This document shows, piece after piece, positions 54,899 through 64,000 of a stretch of DNA of 64,000 nucleotides. The notes under the pieces were generated by a model, which worked only from the letters and a program-made list of their open reading frames with translations, was not told the DNA's origin and made no database searches. The stretch lies in assembly GCA_020160805.1 (NCBI GenBank), contig JAIUPO010000011.1:54865-118864 (forward strand). The letters run 5' to 3'. The position numbers and the translations under genes were made by a program. The first letter of the stretch is position 1; each line of letters begins with the position of its first letter. Source of the DNA: Actinomycetota bacterium (GTDB taxonomy: Bacteria; Actinomycetota; Actinomycetes; Actinomycetales; Dermatophilaceae).

Positions 54899-56263
54899 TC
54901 ACGCTTCGCAGTCGACGAGCATGTCGTCCAACTGGGCCGGATCGTCGTCGCCTGGGACGCCCGAGCCATCCACCCATGCAGCTTCAGGCTCGACTTCGGG
55001 AAGAGTCGCTGCAATCGCCCGGACGTCCACCTGTCCAGTCACGACGTCGGCGACGAGGCGCGTCCGGAACTCCTGGAGTAGCTCAATCTCCCGATGCTCG
55101 CGGTCAATCACCGCGCTTGCTTTGGCATTGATCGCATCGACCGCCGCGACGAGCTCTCGCTGCCGATCCAGTGGAGGCACAGCTACCCGCATCCAACCGA
55201 TGTCATCCATGTTGAAGTGACCGACCGTCGAACCCTGCGTCGCCAGAGAGATGCGCTCCCGCGGGAGTCCGCCATAGATCTGGTAGACGAGGAACTGCGG
55301 ATCGATAAGCTCCTTCCGCAGTTTCATGAGCACCGTGCGCTGCCCAAGGGCCACCGCGCGACCAGGCGGGATCACCGCCGCCTCGCCCACGGGTGCTTCG
55401 CGGGTGAAGATGACGTCTCCTGGCTCAGGAACAGCGCGTGAGGCCCAAGCGCGGTACGACTCCTCGTCTGTGGTGTACGCACCGTCCCAAACGATTTCGC
55501 CAGCCTTGATGGCAGATGTTCGAAGGATCCACCAAGGAGTGGCCTCGGCAAAGGGGGCGGTCTTGTGCTCACAGTCGACAAGGTGTGTCAGCACGTGCCG
55601 CAGTTCCCGATCGCCGGTCGAGTCACTGCTCATGGTTTGGGCGATCGCAGCCCGCTTCTGCTCCTTCAAAAGCCCGATGAGGCGGCGCTTGGCGGCGATG
55701 GCTTTGTCGATGCGGGCGTTAGCGTGGGCGAGGTACTTCACGATTGCCGCCTGCTCCTCCACCGGCGGAACAGGGAGCAGTTGGGTTGCGAAGGTGTCGA
55801 ATCGAAAGTCCGTTGATCGCTCTCGGATGCCCTTGGCCAGGGCTTGAATCCACGAAGTTCGCGCCATCTCACGCACGACGGCCGCGAAATAGTGCACGTT
55901 CGCCGAGTCTCGCGGCAGACAGACGCTGTAGACGGGCGTGCTCTTGCCGTCACTGTCAGAAACACCGACAGCGCCCGCAAACGCGTCCATCGCATGGATC
56001 ACCAAGTCACCCTTGCGAACACCCTGATAGCCGATCTCTTTGAGGGATTCCGTGAATCCTGTCGTTCGGCGGCGACTGCGGAGCGTCACCACTCCGTCGC
56101 GGAAACAGGTGACAACACCCTCTTCGGGACTCGGGGCGCGCTCCATCCGCGCGAACAGTGCCTTGCCCCGTTCCGTACCCCAGTGCTCAGGCAGGCGCGG
56201 CGCCCAGGGTACGAGTCCCGAGGAGTCCTGGTACCTGTTGTAGGGCTTCGTGTCAGAAAACAT
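54899..56263 (-). CDS. hsdS: type I restriction enzyme, specificity subunit S
   Basis: A 454-residue HsdS with two target-recognition domains (residues ~20-160 and ~225-370), each followed by a long conserved helix: PVPPVEEQAAIVKYLAHANARID and VPPLDRQRELVAAVDAINAK. It directs methylation and cleavage to a bipartite DNA site that cannot be read from sequence. The last ~40 residues are an acidic tail. Its ATG overlaps the stop of the DUF262 gene (ATGA). A 61-nt gap with a promoter separates it from the toxin gene. Confidence 0.92.
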   Translation of the reverse strand: MFSDTKPYNRYQDSSGLVPWAPRLPEHWGTERGKALFARMERAPSPEEGVVTCFRDGVVTLRSRRRTTGFTESLKEIGYQGVRKGDLVIHAMDAFAGAVGVSDSDGKSTPVYSVCLPRDSANVHYFAAVVREMARTSWIQALAKGIRERSTDFRFDTFATQLLPVPPVEEQAAIVKYLAHANARIDKAIAAKRRLIGLLKEQKRAAIAQTMSSDSTGDRELRHVLTHLVDCEHKTAPFAEATPWWILRTSAIKAGEIVWDGAYTTDEESYRAWASRAVPEPGDVIFTREAPVGEAAVIPPGRAVALGQRTVLMKLRKELIDPQFLVYQIYGGLPRERISLATQGSTVGHFNMDDIGWMRVAVPPLDRQRELVAAVDAINAKASAVIDREHREIELLQEFRTRLVADVVTGQVDVRAIAATLPEVEPEAAWVDGSGVPGDDDPAQLDDMLVDCEA

Positions 56264-58131
56264 CAGGAGTCTGCCTCGGCCACCGTGAGCAGGTTGTCGG
56301 GGTTCCAGATCTGCTTCGCGATGGCGCGGTAGAGATCGCCGCGCTCGGTGACGTCGACGGCCATGAACTGCTCATGGGCCTTGAACGGCAGACCGCTCGT
56401 CTTGACGAAGTGCAGGAAGCCGGGGTTCTTCTCGTAGGCCTGCGAGTCGAGGCTGGCCGCGAGGAGGTTCTGACCGAAGTAACGCGGCCGCTTCTGGGCG
56501 TAGGTGTCGTCCTGATAGCTCGCATTGAACTGTTTGGGCAAGAGGAGCAGGTCGCCGATGCGGTTCCGATGCCGCGAGAAGTCGGCTTCGTGGCTGAACT
56601 CGAGACCGTCTCCGACGTGGCGCTCGGGCCGGTTGGCCCAGATGTGCTCGACCTCGTACTTGACCTTGGCGCCGTTGGTCAGCTCCACATAGTTCGAGGC
56701 TTGCCCGGACCCGACGGTGATGAAGTCTGTGATGCGGGCCAGGAACCGGTGGACCTGCCCGCGGTTCTGCTGGTGCACGCCGAAGTCGTCTCGCTTGTCG
56801 AACGTCTCGGCCTCCGCGAGCAAGGACTTCCGCAGCGTCTTCGCCAGGTCATCAACACCGAGGCCGCGGATGTCGCGCATGACGTTGAACATTGCGTACT
56901 GCATCGTCGAGTAGGCAGTAGATCGGAAGTTCCAGATGCGCCAGGCAAGGAGGATGTCGACGTAGCGGCCCACGATCTCGAGCTTGCGATCGACCACGGC
57001 CGGAGCATCGTCCCGGCGGAGCGGGGCGAGTAGCAACTGGTGCTGGAGCGTGAACCCGAGGTCGTGGTTGTAGCGGATGAACCGGAGTGGGCTGGATGAA
57101 TCGAACGAGGACGTCGTGACCTGGAGAATCCGTTCGAACTGGGTCGAGTAGAACATGAAGTCCCGGTCGACGAAGTCGAAGAAGGTGGCCTGGGAGGTGA
57201 GCCCCACCGCTTCGTGGGCGCCGCGCAGCCAGCGGTGGAACTCGGTGCCGATGCGGTCCCAGTCCTCCGGCTTCGCGCCCTTCGAGCGTTGGCGGATCTT
57301 CGTGGAGTACTGGCTCCGCAGCCAGGCCTTGAGGAAGTCCGAGCCGGCCTCGTCGTCCCACTCCTCCAGCGTTCGGATCCGCTTGCGCCAGAGATCGTTG
57401 GCCCTGGTGCGCGGCCTGCCGTCCTCCATGTTCGCGAGCAGGTAGCCCTTGAGCATGTCGGCCGGCGTGAGCTTGAGGCCGCGGTCGTTCATCGTCTCGA
57501 AGATCGCGTAAGCGTCGTCGTCGCTGTAGGCGGTGATCTGGACGAGTTGCACCCGGTCCTTGAGCCAGTCGATGAAGAACGGAAGCGCCGCTTCCTTCAA
57601 CTCATCGGGAAACAATCCGTCGAGCTCGCTGTAGCGGCTGACGAGGGTGTGCACGGATTCCGGCGCGTCGGCGGGAACGTCGTACTCGCCGTGCTCGAAG
57701 AGCGCATCCATGCAGTCGTTGCGGTCGGCGACGTCGAGGTTGAACGACTTCTCGCCGAACTTCTCCGAGTAGATGAGCTCGTCGATGTTCACGACGTCAT
57801 CGCGCCCCTGCTGGAGCCGGCGAAGGTATGTCAGGAAGAGCGTGAGACTGGTGAGGCGCTGCTGACCGTCGACGATGAACGGCCGGCTGCCCTTCTGGGA
57901 GATGATGATCGACCCGAGGTAGTAGCCGGGATACTTCGCGACCTGCTTGCGGGCGTGACCGGGGTCGTAGATGTCGAGGAACTTGGCGGTGAGGTCGGCG
58001 ACGAGCTCAGCGATCTGCTTCGACTCCCACTTGTACTCACGCTGGTAGTAGTCGATGGAGTACTTCTTCTTCTCCAGGACTTCGGCGATGGTCTTGGCAA
58101 CGCCGTCGACGCTCCGGTCGGTCTCGATCAT
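56263..58131 (-). CDS. DUF262-DUF1524 (GmrSD-like) nuclease embedded between hsdM and hsdS
   Basis: A 622-residue protein. The N-terminal DUF262 part has the nucleotide-binding motif FIVDGQQRLTSLTLFL; the C-terminal DUF1524 part has the HNH-type motif KYEVEHIWANRPE and the following RNRIGDLLLLPKQFNASY. This is the fusion form of GmrS-GmrD, a family of NTP-dependent nucleases that attack modified phage DNA; BrxU and SspE share the fold. ATGA overlaps at both ends with hsdM and hsdS make it an integral part of the operon. Confidence 0.88.
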   Translation of the reverse strand: MIETDRSVDGVAKTIAEVLEKKKYSIDYYQREYKWESKQIAELVADLTAKFLDIYDPGHARKQVAKYPGYYLGSIIISQKGSRPFIVDGQQRLTSLTLFLTYLRRLQQGRDDVVNIDELIYSEKFGEKSFNLDVADRNDCMDALFEHGEYDVPADAPESVHTLVSRYSELDGLFPDELKEAALPFFIDWLKDRVQLVQITAYSDDDAYAIFETMNDRGLKLTPADMLKGYLLANMEDGRPRTRANDLWRKRIRTLEEWDDEAGSDFLKAWLRSQYSTKIRQRSKGAKPEDWDRIGTEFHRWLRGAHEAVGLTSQATFFDFVDRDFMFYSTQFERILQVTTSSFDSSSPLRFIRYNHDLGFTLQHQLLLAPLRRDDAPAVVDRKLEIVGRYVDILLAWRIWNFRSTAYSTMQYAMFNVMRDIRGLGVDDLAKTLRKSLLAEAETFDKRDDFGVHQQNRGQVHRFLARITDFITVGSGQASNYVELTNGAKVKYEVEHIWANRPERHVGDGLEFSHEADFSRHRNRIGDLLLLPKQFNASYQDDTYAQKRPRYFGQNLLAASLDSQAYEKNPGFLHFVKTSGLPFKAHEQFMAVDVTERGDLYRAIAKQIWNPDNLLTVAEADS

Positions 58132-60095
58132 TCGACTCCTCCGGCGATCTCAGCGATGAGGTTGTCGGTCTCGGCTTCGAGCGCACGAATGTCCGCTTGG
58201 ATGTCGGCGAGTGTCCGCATGGGTGCGGGTTTGTAGAAGTGTCGGGTGAAGGAGATCTCGTAGCCGATCTTCGTCTTGCTTTCGTCAACCCATGCGTCTG
58301 GCGCGTAGGGAAGTACCTCACGCGCCATGAATGCCTCGATGCCGTTGGATGCCTCGCCCGCAGGCTCGTTGAGCGGGACCTGCTCGCTGTCGCGCAGGTC
58401 GACGTCCGGCTCGTACATGACCACGCGCGTCTTGCCATCGATGGTCGCTTCGAACAAACCGCGCAGCGGGTCGGCGACTGCGCTGGGCGGGAGCACCTTC
58501 TTGATGATCGGCGGTGCGTCCTCCGAGCGCTCCCCGGTTGCTTTCAGAGCCTTGATCTCGGCCGCCTTGCAGACCCGCCCAGCGTCAGCCCCGACGACTC
58601 GCAGGGGCCGCTCCACCACGATCTTGTAGTAGCCGAAGTCTTGGTTGTCGAAGACCTTGGAATGCTCCGGGTCGCATGCCTCGTCGAACGCCTCGACCGT
58701 CTTGAGAACCTTCTCGATGTCGCCCTCAGAGAGTTCGACACCCTTCTCGCCGAGGTTCTTGCGCAGCGGCGTGAACCACTCGGTGGCGTTGATGAGTTGC
58801 ACCTTGCCCTTACGGCGCTCCTCCTTGCGGTTGGTGAGCACCCAGATGTAGGTGGCAATGCCGGTGTTGTAGAACATCTTCAGCGGCAGGGCGACGATGG
58901 CTTCGAGCCAGTCGTTCTCGATGACCCATCGGCGGATGTTGCTCTCGCCGCCGCCGGCATCGCCGGTGAAAAGCGACGAGCCGTTGTGAATCTCGGCGAT
59001 GCGGCTGCCCAACTCCGTGTTGTGCTTCATCTTCGAGATGAGGTTCGCCATGAACAGCATCTGGCCATCGTCGACCCTGGTGACCAGCGAGTAGTCCGGA
59101 TCGCCAGCGTGCTCGATCACGAAGCGCGGATCACGGATGCCCTTCTTCCCGCCCATCCGCTCCTGATCTGTCTTCCAACTCTTGCCGTAGGGCGGATTGG
59201 AGAGCATGAAGTCGAACTCACGGCTGGCGAAGGCGTCATTCGCCAAGGTTGACCACTCTGGGCCGCCGACGACATTGTCGGCCGCCTCGCCTTCGCCCTT
59301 GAGGATCAGGTCCGCCTTCGCGATGGCGTACGTCTCGGCGTTGATCTCCTGGCCGAACAGGTGGGTCTTGACCTGCTTGCTGCGCTCGGCGGTGAGTTCC
59401 TTCAGCGTGTCCTCGGCGACGGTCAACATGCCACCGGTGCCCATCGCGCCGTCGTACAACAGGTAGCTGCCCGAGGGGATCTTGTCGGCGATCGGCTCGA
59501 ACATGAGCCGGGTCATCAGCTTGACCGCGTCGCGAGGAGTCCAGTGTTCGCCTGCCTCTTCGTTGTTGTCCTCGTTGAAGCGGCGGACAAGCTCCTCGAA
59601 GACGGTTCCCATGCCGTGGTTGTCGAGGCCGGTCGGCGAAAGGTCGAGGTTCGGGTCGAGGAACTTCGATAGCAGGGTGCCGATGGCGTCAGCTTTGGAG
59701 AGTTTGGGGATCTGGTTGCGCAGTTCGAAGTTGTCGATGATCTCCTGCACGTTGGGCGAGAAGCCGTCGAGGTAGGCCTCGAAGTCGAGCTTGAGCCGCG
59801 CGGCGTTCGTGATCGAGCTGAGTGCCTTCATCGTGAAGGACGACGTGTTGTAAAAGTCCTGCCGTGCGGCTTGGCGCAGGGCCGCGTCCTGATTGACGAT
59901 GCCGGCCTTGTCGAGCGTCGCCTTGGTTTCGACGACCGCATCCTTGGTCGGCTCCAGCACCGAGTCGAGGCGTCGCAGCACCGTAAAGGGCAGGATCACG
60001 TCGCGGTACTTGCCGCGGACGTAGAGGTCGCGCAAGACGTCGTCGGCGATCCCCCAGATGAGGTTGACGATCCTGCTGTGCTTCGCGCTGTCCAC
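58128..60095 (-). CDS. hsdM: type I restriction enzyme, methyltransferase subunit M
   Basis: A 655-residue N6-adenine methyltransferase. The N-terminal HsdM helical domain begins at HSRIVNLIWGIADD; the SAM motif I is DGAMGTGGML and the catalytic motif IV is NPPYGKSW. It modifies host DNA with HsdS. The GTG at 60095 is chosen because TAGGGT lies 7 nt upstream; the frame extends further without a plausible start context. It is the first gene of the defence operon, 75 bp after the relaxase gene. Confidence 0.93.
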   Translation of the reverse strand: MDSAKHSRIVNLIWGIADDVLRDLYVRGKYRDVILPFTVLRRLDSVLEPTKDAVVETKATLDKAGIVNQDAALRQAARQDFYNTSSFTMKALSSITNAARLKLDFEAYLDGFSPNVQEIIDNFELRNQIPKLSKADAIGTLLSKFLDPNLDLSPTGLDNHGMGTVFEELVRRFNEDNNEEAGEHWTPRDAVKLMTRLMFEPIADKIPSGSYLLYDGAMGTGGMLTVAEDTLKELTAERSKQVKTHLFGQEINAETYAIAKADLILKGEGEAADNVVGGPEWSTLANDAFASREFDFMLSNPPYGKSWKTDQERMGGKKGIRDPRFVIEHAGDPDYSLVTRVDDGQMLFMANLISKMKHNTELGSRIAEIHNGSSLFTGDAGGGESNIRRWVIENDWLEAIVALPLKMFYNTGIATYIWVLTNRKEERRKGKVQLINATEWFTPLRKNLGEKGVELSEGDIEKVLKTVEAFDEACDPEHSKVFDNQDFGYYKIVVERPLRVVGADAGRVCKAAEIKALKATGERSEDAPPIIKKVLPPSAVADPLRGLFEATIDGKTRVVMYEPDVDLRDSEQVPLNEPAGEASNGIEAFMAREVLPYAPDAWVDESKTKIGYEISFTRHFYKPAPMRTLADIQADIRALEAETDNLIAEIAGGVE

Positions 60096-60102
60096 GCCGA
60101 GA

Positions 60103-60108
60103 ACCCTA
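60103..60108 (-). promoter_or_regulatory. -10 box (TAGGGT) of the defence operon
   Basis: On the minus strand TAGGGT ends 7 nt before the hsdM GTG, with no ribosome binding site, indicating a leaderless operon transcript. A -35 is not obvious. Confidence 0.5.
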
Positions 60109-60170
60109 TGCGGAGCGTCCGACGAAAGTCGCAAGACCCGGAGCTGCGTTGGGTGGCGCCCCGCGCCAAG

Positions 60171-63100
60171 TCAGATCCCAAGGCCTCGGCGTCCCCGGCC
60201 GACTGCTTGCGACACGTACTGGGTCGCGACCTCCGCTGCCGTGCGCAGCGCCGCCGAGGCGCGGGCGCGGTCAAGGCGCTGGATGTCCGTCGCTGGTTCC
60301 GAGTCGAGTGGCAGCGGAGCTGTAATGCCATACCGGTCGCGGTAGGCGGCGATGATGACGACCGCACGAGTCCAGTGCGTCCGGTCCGTCACCGGCGGGT
60401 CGCCGAGTCGCTTGACCCAGGGGTCTCGCTTCTGGATCGCTGTCTCGGCCAGGGCGCGGGCGCGCTGCTCGATCAGGTCCCTGCGTTCGTCGAGAGCGTG
60501 GCGCATGTCGGGAGCCATCGGGCCGACAGCCTCGGGGATCAAGCCTACGATCAGCCGAGCTCGTGGACTTCGGCCGCGGACCCGCTGGCTGGTGGCGAGC
60601 TGGACCCGGTGGCGCAGGACTGCGGCGATGTCCTCGGCGTCGTCCAGGCCGTGGCGGCTCACTGCCGCGGGAAGGAGGCGGTCGACGTCGTGGCCGTTGG
60701 CCTCGGCGCGGCGTAGTTCGGCGGCGAGCGGGCCGAAGGCGTCGGAGGCGAGGACGTCGTCGACCTGGTCGGCTGTCAGTTCGCTGGCGCGGAGGATCGT
60801 GGCCCAGCGGTCGCGTTGCGCGGCTGCGGCGATCGTTTCGTACTCGGCGGCGAGTTGCGCGATGGATCCCCAGGTCTCCTGCTCCTGGGTGAGCGTCTGG
60901 TGTGCGGAGAGTTCGGCTGCCCGGTTGGCGAGAACGTCGGTCAGCACGGATCGCGCCGTGGCCTCTTCTCCGTCGGGAGCGCCGTGGTTGTCGTCGGCGG
61001 TTGCGGTGACGACATAGGCGTGGTTGTGGTCGCGGCCTCGGGTCATCGCGACGTACAGGTTCTCCCGCGTCGTCGACTCACTGACGACGACGTGCGCGGT
61101 GTCGACGGTGATGCCTTGGGCGCGGTGGGCGGTGATGGCGTAGCCGAGGTCGACGTGTTCGGCGACGTACGTGGCGGGAAGCACGACGGCTCCGCTGTGT
61201 TTGCGGTCGAGACGGCGTACGACCACGGAGCCATCGGCGCGGACGTCGGTGACGCGCCAGCGGTCGCCGTTGCGCACCCAGCCGGCGCGAAGGGTCCGCA
61301 GGCGGCGGTCGTTCTTGCGGGTGATGATCCAGTCCCCGACCGAGGCGCGGGCGCCGTCGATCAGGCGCGCCTCGCTGCCCTCGTGCGTCGCCCCCGCGAG
61401 GAGCCGCTCGGTGCGGGCCTGCGCGTTGAGTTCGTGGACCACCCGGGAGGTGTCGGCGATCAAGACGCTGGCACGCCCCGCTGCGATGTCGTCTCGCCAG
61501 GCTCGATAGGCGGCGTCCGTCATGTCGTCGGCGTCACCGTCGCTGACCCGATCTTGAGCGAGGTAGACGTCGACGGCTTCTGGGCGGCCGTGGCGCAGGT
61601 CGAGAGAAGCGCTCTTCTCCCAGGCGTGTGTGAAGCGGTGGATGTCGACAAGTTCGGGCGGGTCGTTGCGGGCTTCGGCGAGCATGCTGAACGCTCCCCC
61701 GGCCTCGACGGACTGGAGTTGGGCCCAGTCGCCGACCAGGAGGACCTTGGCTCCTGCGACCCGGGCGTGGGCGGTGATGCGGTCGAGGGTCATGGTGCCC
61801 GCCAGGGTGGCCTCGTCGATGATCACGAGTTGGTTCCTTCTGAGCGCGGCCCGGCCCTGGTCGTACTCGTAGCACCACTTCGCGGTGTTCTCGCAGGCGA
61901 TGCCGAGGTCCTCGGCGAGTACGGCGGCCGCGGCCGCGCTCGGTGCGAGGCCGACGACGCTGTCTCTCCCGTGTTGGCGGGTCCAGGCGTCCTGGAGTGC
62001 ACGCATGGCGGTGGTCTTGCCTGCGCCGGCCGGGCCGATGAGCAGGTCGACCGCTCGACCTGACACCGCGATCTTCGCGATCGCCTCCGCCTGCTCGGGG
62101 CCCAGCCGGTTGCCCTTGACTGGCCGGGCGGCGATGGCGTCGACGATGTCGATCGCGATGGCGGGTGCCGATGTCGTGGCGGCACGTTCGAGGAGGCGGT
62201 CCTCGGCGGCGAGCAGGTGCTCTGCAGAGAAGACCGTCGAGTGCTTGGGCCGGAAGGCGCTGGTGCCGTCCTCGCGCAGGAACGGTCGTGGAGTCGTCGC
62301 CAACTCAGGCGGGGTGAGTCGCAGGGAGCCGCGCTCGGCGGCGTCGACGACCATGCCGGTGATCGCCTCACGGTCAGCGGTGCTGGCGAACCTCCATCCG
62401 AGGGTCTGGCGTGCCGCCTCGGCGTACAGGTTCGCGCGCCGCCACGTCGAGCGCTTCTCGCCGACCGCGGCAACAACGAGACGCCCGACGTCGTCGATGA
62501 GATCGAGGGGCACGTCATCTGCACGCAGCAGGCCCGCCCTTGGGGTCGAGGTCACGTCCCGAGCCCAGGCCACCGGGTCCGCGGCGATGAGGGCGGCGGT
62601 CCGTCGACGCCACAGGTCGGTGAGGTTGGCGAGCGAGTGCACGTGCTTGGTGGGACGGTTCGAGAGGTTGGCCTGCTGGCGGAGCTTCATGATCGTGGAC
62701 CGGCGCGGGCGGCGGCCGTTCTTGGCGACGTACTCCTCGATCAGGTGGTCGGTCGTCGCGTCGATGTCGCGGGCTCGGCTGGAGAACGTCTCGACCAGGG
62801 ACTGCGGGACGCCGGCGATCTCCCAGGCGGGGTTGCGGTCGCGGCCACGTGGGCGCCGCTCCCAGCCGACACCCAGTGTGCGGGTCAGGTGGTCGCTGAA
62901 CGATGCCTCGTGCAGTTCGGAGAGTGCGACGACCCAGGCGTGCAACGGGGCCCCGTCGACGGCGCACCACTGGCCGTCGCGGACGGTCTTGACCTTGTTG
63001 GAGATGACGACGTGGGTATGCAGGTGCGGGTCGTTGGCGCGGGAGTCGTAGTGGTCGAAGGCTGCGGCGATCGCACCGGTGACCTCGACCTGCGCGACCG

Positions 63101-63595
63101 CGCCCTTCGGTCCCTTGGCACCGACCCGGGTGGCGAGGACCTCGCGTTCGAGGAAGTCGAGAGCGTCGACCACGGCGGCGTGGTGGGCTTCGGCGATCAG
63201 CGCCTGCGTGCCGCCGTCGGCGACTCCCCAGAGCACGCTGGCCGACTTCGGGATGGAGAAGGTGAGGTCGTAGCCGGCGACGGCGTGGCGGCGCTTGCCT
63301 GCCTCCGGCTGGCCGTAGGTGCGGTATCGGCGACCGAGCGGCTCGCCGGTCGTGGGGTGGGTGCCCTGCCCGATCAGCAGCCTGAGTTGCTCCTCGGTCA
63401 CCTCGTCGCCGGGCTGGACACGGACTCCAGGCTGGCGACCCCAGAGCCCAGCCACCGCCCGGGCGGCGTACCGGCCTCGGTGTAGTAGCGCGTCAGCGGC
63501 GTCGACAGCGACCTGTCCCCATCCCCCGCGGCCACCGTGCGCAGCAGGTATTCGCAGCCCTTGCTGGCGCTCATCTTGTTGATCGTGACGGTCAC
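60171..63595 (-). CDS. MobF-type relaxase-helicase (TraA/TrwC-like), with an N-terminal frameshift
   Basis: Conjugative relaxase of about 1140 residues. The start, GTG at 63595 with GAGGAGG 8 nt upstream, gives INKMSASKGCEYLLRTVA and the tyrosine-bearing TRYYTEAGTPPGRWLGSG. About residue 55 the frame ends (TGA at 63398) and the protein continues in the next frame: VQPGDEVTEEQL, the HUH-type triad DPHLHTHVV, Walker A GPAGAGKTTAMRAL, and helicase motif NLYVAMTRGRD. One extra base next to 63427-63428 would join them as ASLGVRVQPG. So it is either a one-base deletion (pseudogene), a sequencing error or a recoding site. Confidence 0.82.
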
Positions 63596-63601
63596 GACGA
63601 C

Positions 63602-63624
63602 CACCTCCTCGTACGAGGTAGGTG
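63602..63624. promoter_or_regulatory. dyad overlapping the relaxase ribosome-binding site
   Basis: A 12-bp perfect palindrome CCTCGTACGAGG (63607-63618) flanked by CACCT and AGGTG, directly upstream of the relaxase start and covering its Shine-Dalgarno. It may be an operator, a translational control hairpin or part of the transfer origin. Confidence 0.45.
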
Positions 63625-63809
63625 TGCACGCCGCTCCCCCGCCCAGGCCGTCAGGCCTCGGTTGCAAGAGGCGTGAAGGGAAATGGTGGTGGAGATCGCC
63701 AGTGGGCGGGGGCAAGGGGGCGAGCAGGAGGTCAAGCAGAAGGGCGATGGGGTCGGGGTCGGGTGTGGAGGGCGGCTGGAGGAGCGTGCGTGATCGGTGG
63801 GTGGGAAGA
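63625..63809. other. non-coding region upstream of the relaxase, strongly purine-biased
   Basis: No gene is seen. It contains a small stem AGGCC / GGCCT (near 63644-63657), and from about 63660 to 63810 the plus strand is mostly G and A. Such a strand-biased region with stems next to a relaxase gene is where an origin of transfer would be expected, but no nic site can be named. Confidence 0.35.
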
Positions 63810-63926
63810 ATGACGCGCGTGAGCACCCTGACAGATGCCGTCCTGCCGCTGATCCGTACGCGGTCCGACCTCCACCGGTACAGCGCCGCCAACGCACACG
63901 GCATGGACATGCATGAGGGAGGGTGA
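63810..63926 (+). pseudogene. N-terminal stub of an actinobacterial protein (DUF6880-like)
   Basis: An ATG at 63810 (or GTG at 63819) opens 38 residues reading VSTLTDAVLPLIRTRSDLHR then YSAANAHGMDMHEGG before a stop. From memory this resembles the first residues of a ~400-residue actinobacterial family (DUF6880-like), cut off after MHEG. Truncated by whatever lies to the right. Low to moderate certainty. Confidence 0.4.
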
Positions 63927-63952
63927 TGCTCCTATTCCGTGTCAAGGTCTGT

Positions 63953-64000
63953 TCATGCGGCGGTGAGCCAGGCGCGGTAGCGGGCGGCGAGTTCTTGGTT
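63953..64000 (-). CDS. C-terminal end of an unidentified protein (runs off the window)
   Basis: Fifteen codons and a TGA (63955-63953) read NQELAARYRAWLTAA from the right edge. Too short to identify; given its place beside a truncated gene it could be a mobile-element protein, but this is a guess. Confidence 0.35.
   Translation of the reverse strand, partial: NQELAARYRAWLTAA

Noticed and set aside
63596..63910. Upstream extension of the relaxase reading frame
   Set aside because: The extension is Pro/Leu-rich translation of the purine-biased non-coding region; family homology begins at the GTG at 63595, which has a strong ribosome binding site.

Overview
The window is high-GC DNA with actinobacterial gene content, most likely from a Micrococcales-type bacterium (Intrasporangiaceae/Dermatophilaceae-like; this placement is inference). 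The supporting signs are a tmRNA with an ANSKRTDFALAA tag, the prfB / ftsE-ftsX / M23 peptidase / smpB cluster, a DUF2510-RDD protein, DUF3039, a polyol ABC operon with no ATPase of its own, and many starts lying 6-8 nt after a TANNNT -10 box (leaderless mRNAs).

Positions 1-46 kb are chromosomal backbone. In order they hold a broken-off FtsX-like permease and a divergent ABC ATPase; fumarylacetoacetase (fahA) with a partner gene; gabT; two nucleotidyltransferase-fold proteins; 4-hydroxyphenylpyruvate dioxygenase (hppD) divergent from an Lrp-type regulator (tyrosine catabolism); a secreted M43 protease; yqgE, VanZ-like and SIMPL genes; ssrA (tmRNA) with smpB 3 kb away; the cell-division pair ftsEX with an M23 hydrolase; a three-repeat CWB2 cell-wall protein placed between ftsE and prfB; a ferritin; a mannitol/arabitol uptake and oxidation operon with a SorC regulator; yedK, aroA and rsgA; an opp-type peptide ABC operon (oppA-B-C-D-F); hisN; and a pair of M16 peptidases.

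At 47.2-48.3 kb lie the remains of a Hen1-Pnkp bacterial RNA-repair operon, reduced by a deletion, a nonsense codon, a frameshift and metal-site changes. Immediately right of them is the 3' part of a tRNA gene with its terminator (48.40-48.49 kb), which I read as the attachment-site scar of an integrated element.

From 48.5 kb to the right end the DNA is foreign-looking and almost wholly on the minus strand. A MobF-type relaxase-helicase (one frameshift near its N-terminus) is followed by a tightly packed defence operon: hsdM - DUF262/DUF1524 nuclease - hsdS - HigB-like toxin - XRE/ImmA antitoxin-protease - hsdR - TIR-domain protein - zinc-ribbon protein. Five of the junctions are overlaps or gaps of 1-2 nt. 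The toxin-antitoxin pair has its own -10 box and operator-like dyad inside the operon. Just beyond the last gene lies an unexplained array of six short GC-rich hairpins (48860-49136). This composite type I R-M / GmrSD-like / toxin / TIR operon with its hairpin array is the best candidate for an undescribed system here.

An octamer, GGTATGCC (either strand), occurs about 27 times in the first 37 kb, in all reading frames and often forcing rare codons (ATA, GTA). I find none in the 47-64 kb region, so it marks the backbone/island boundary independently.
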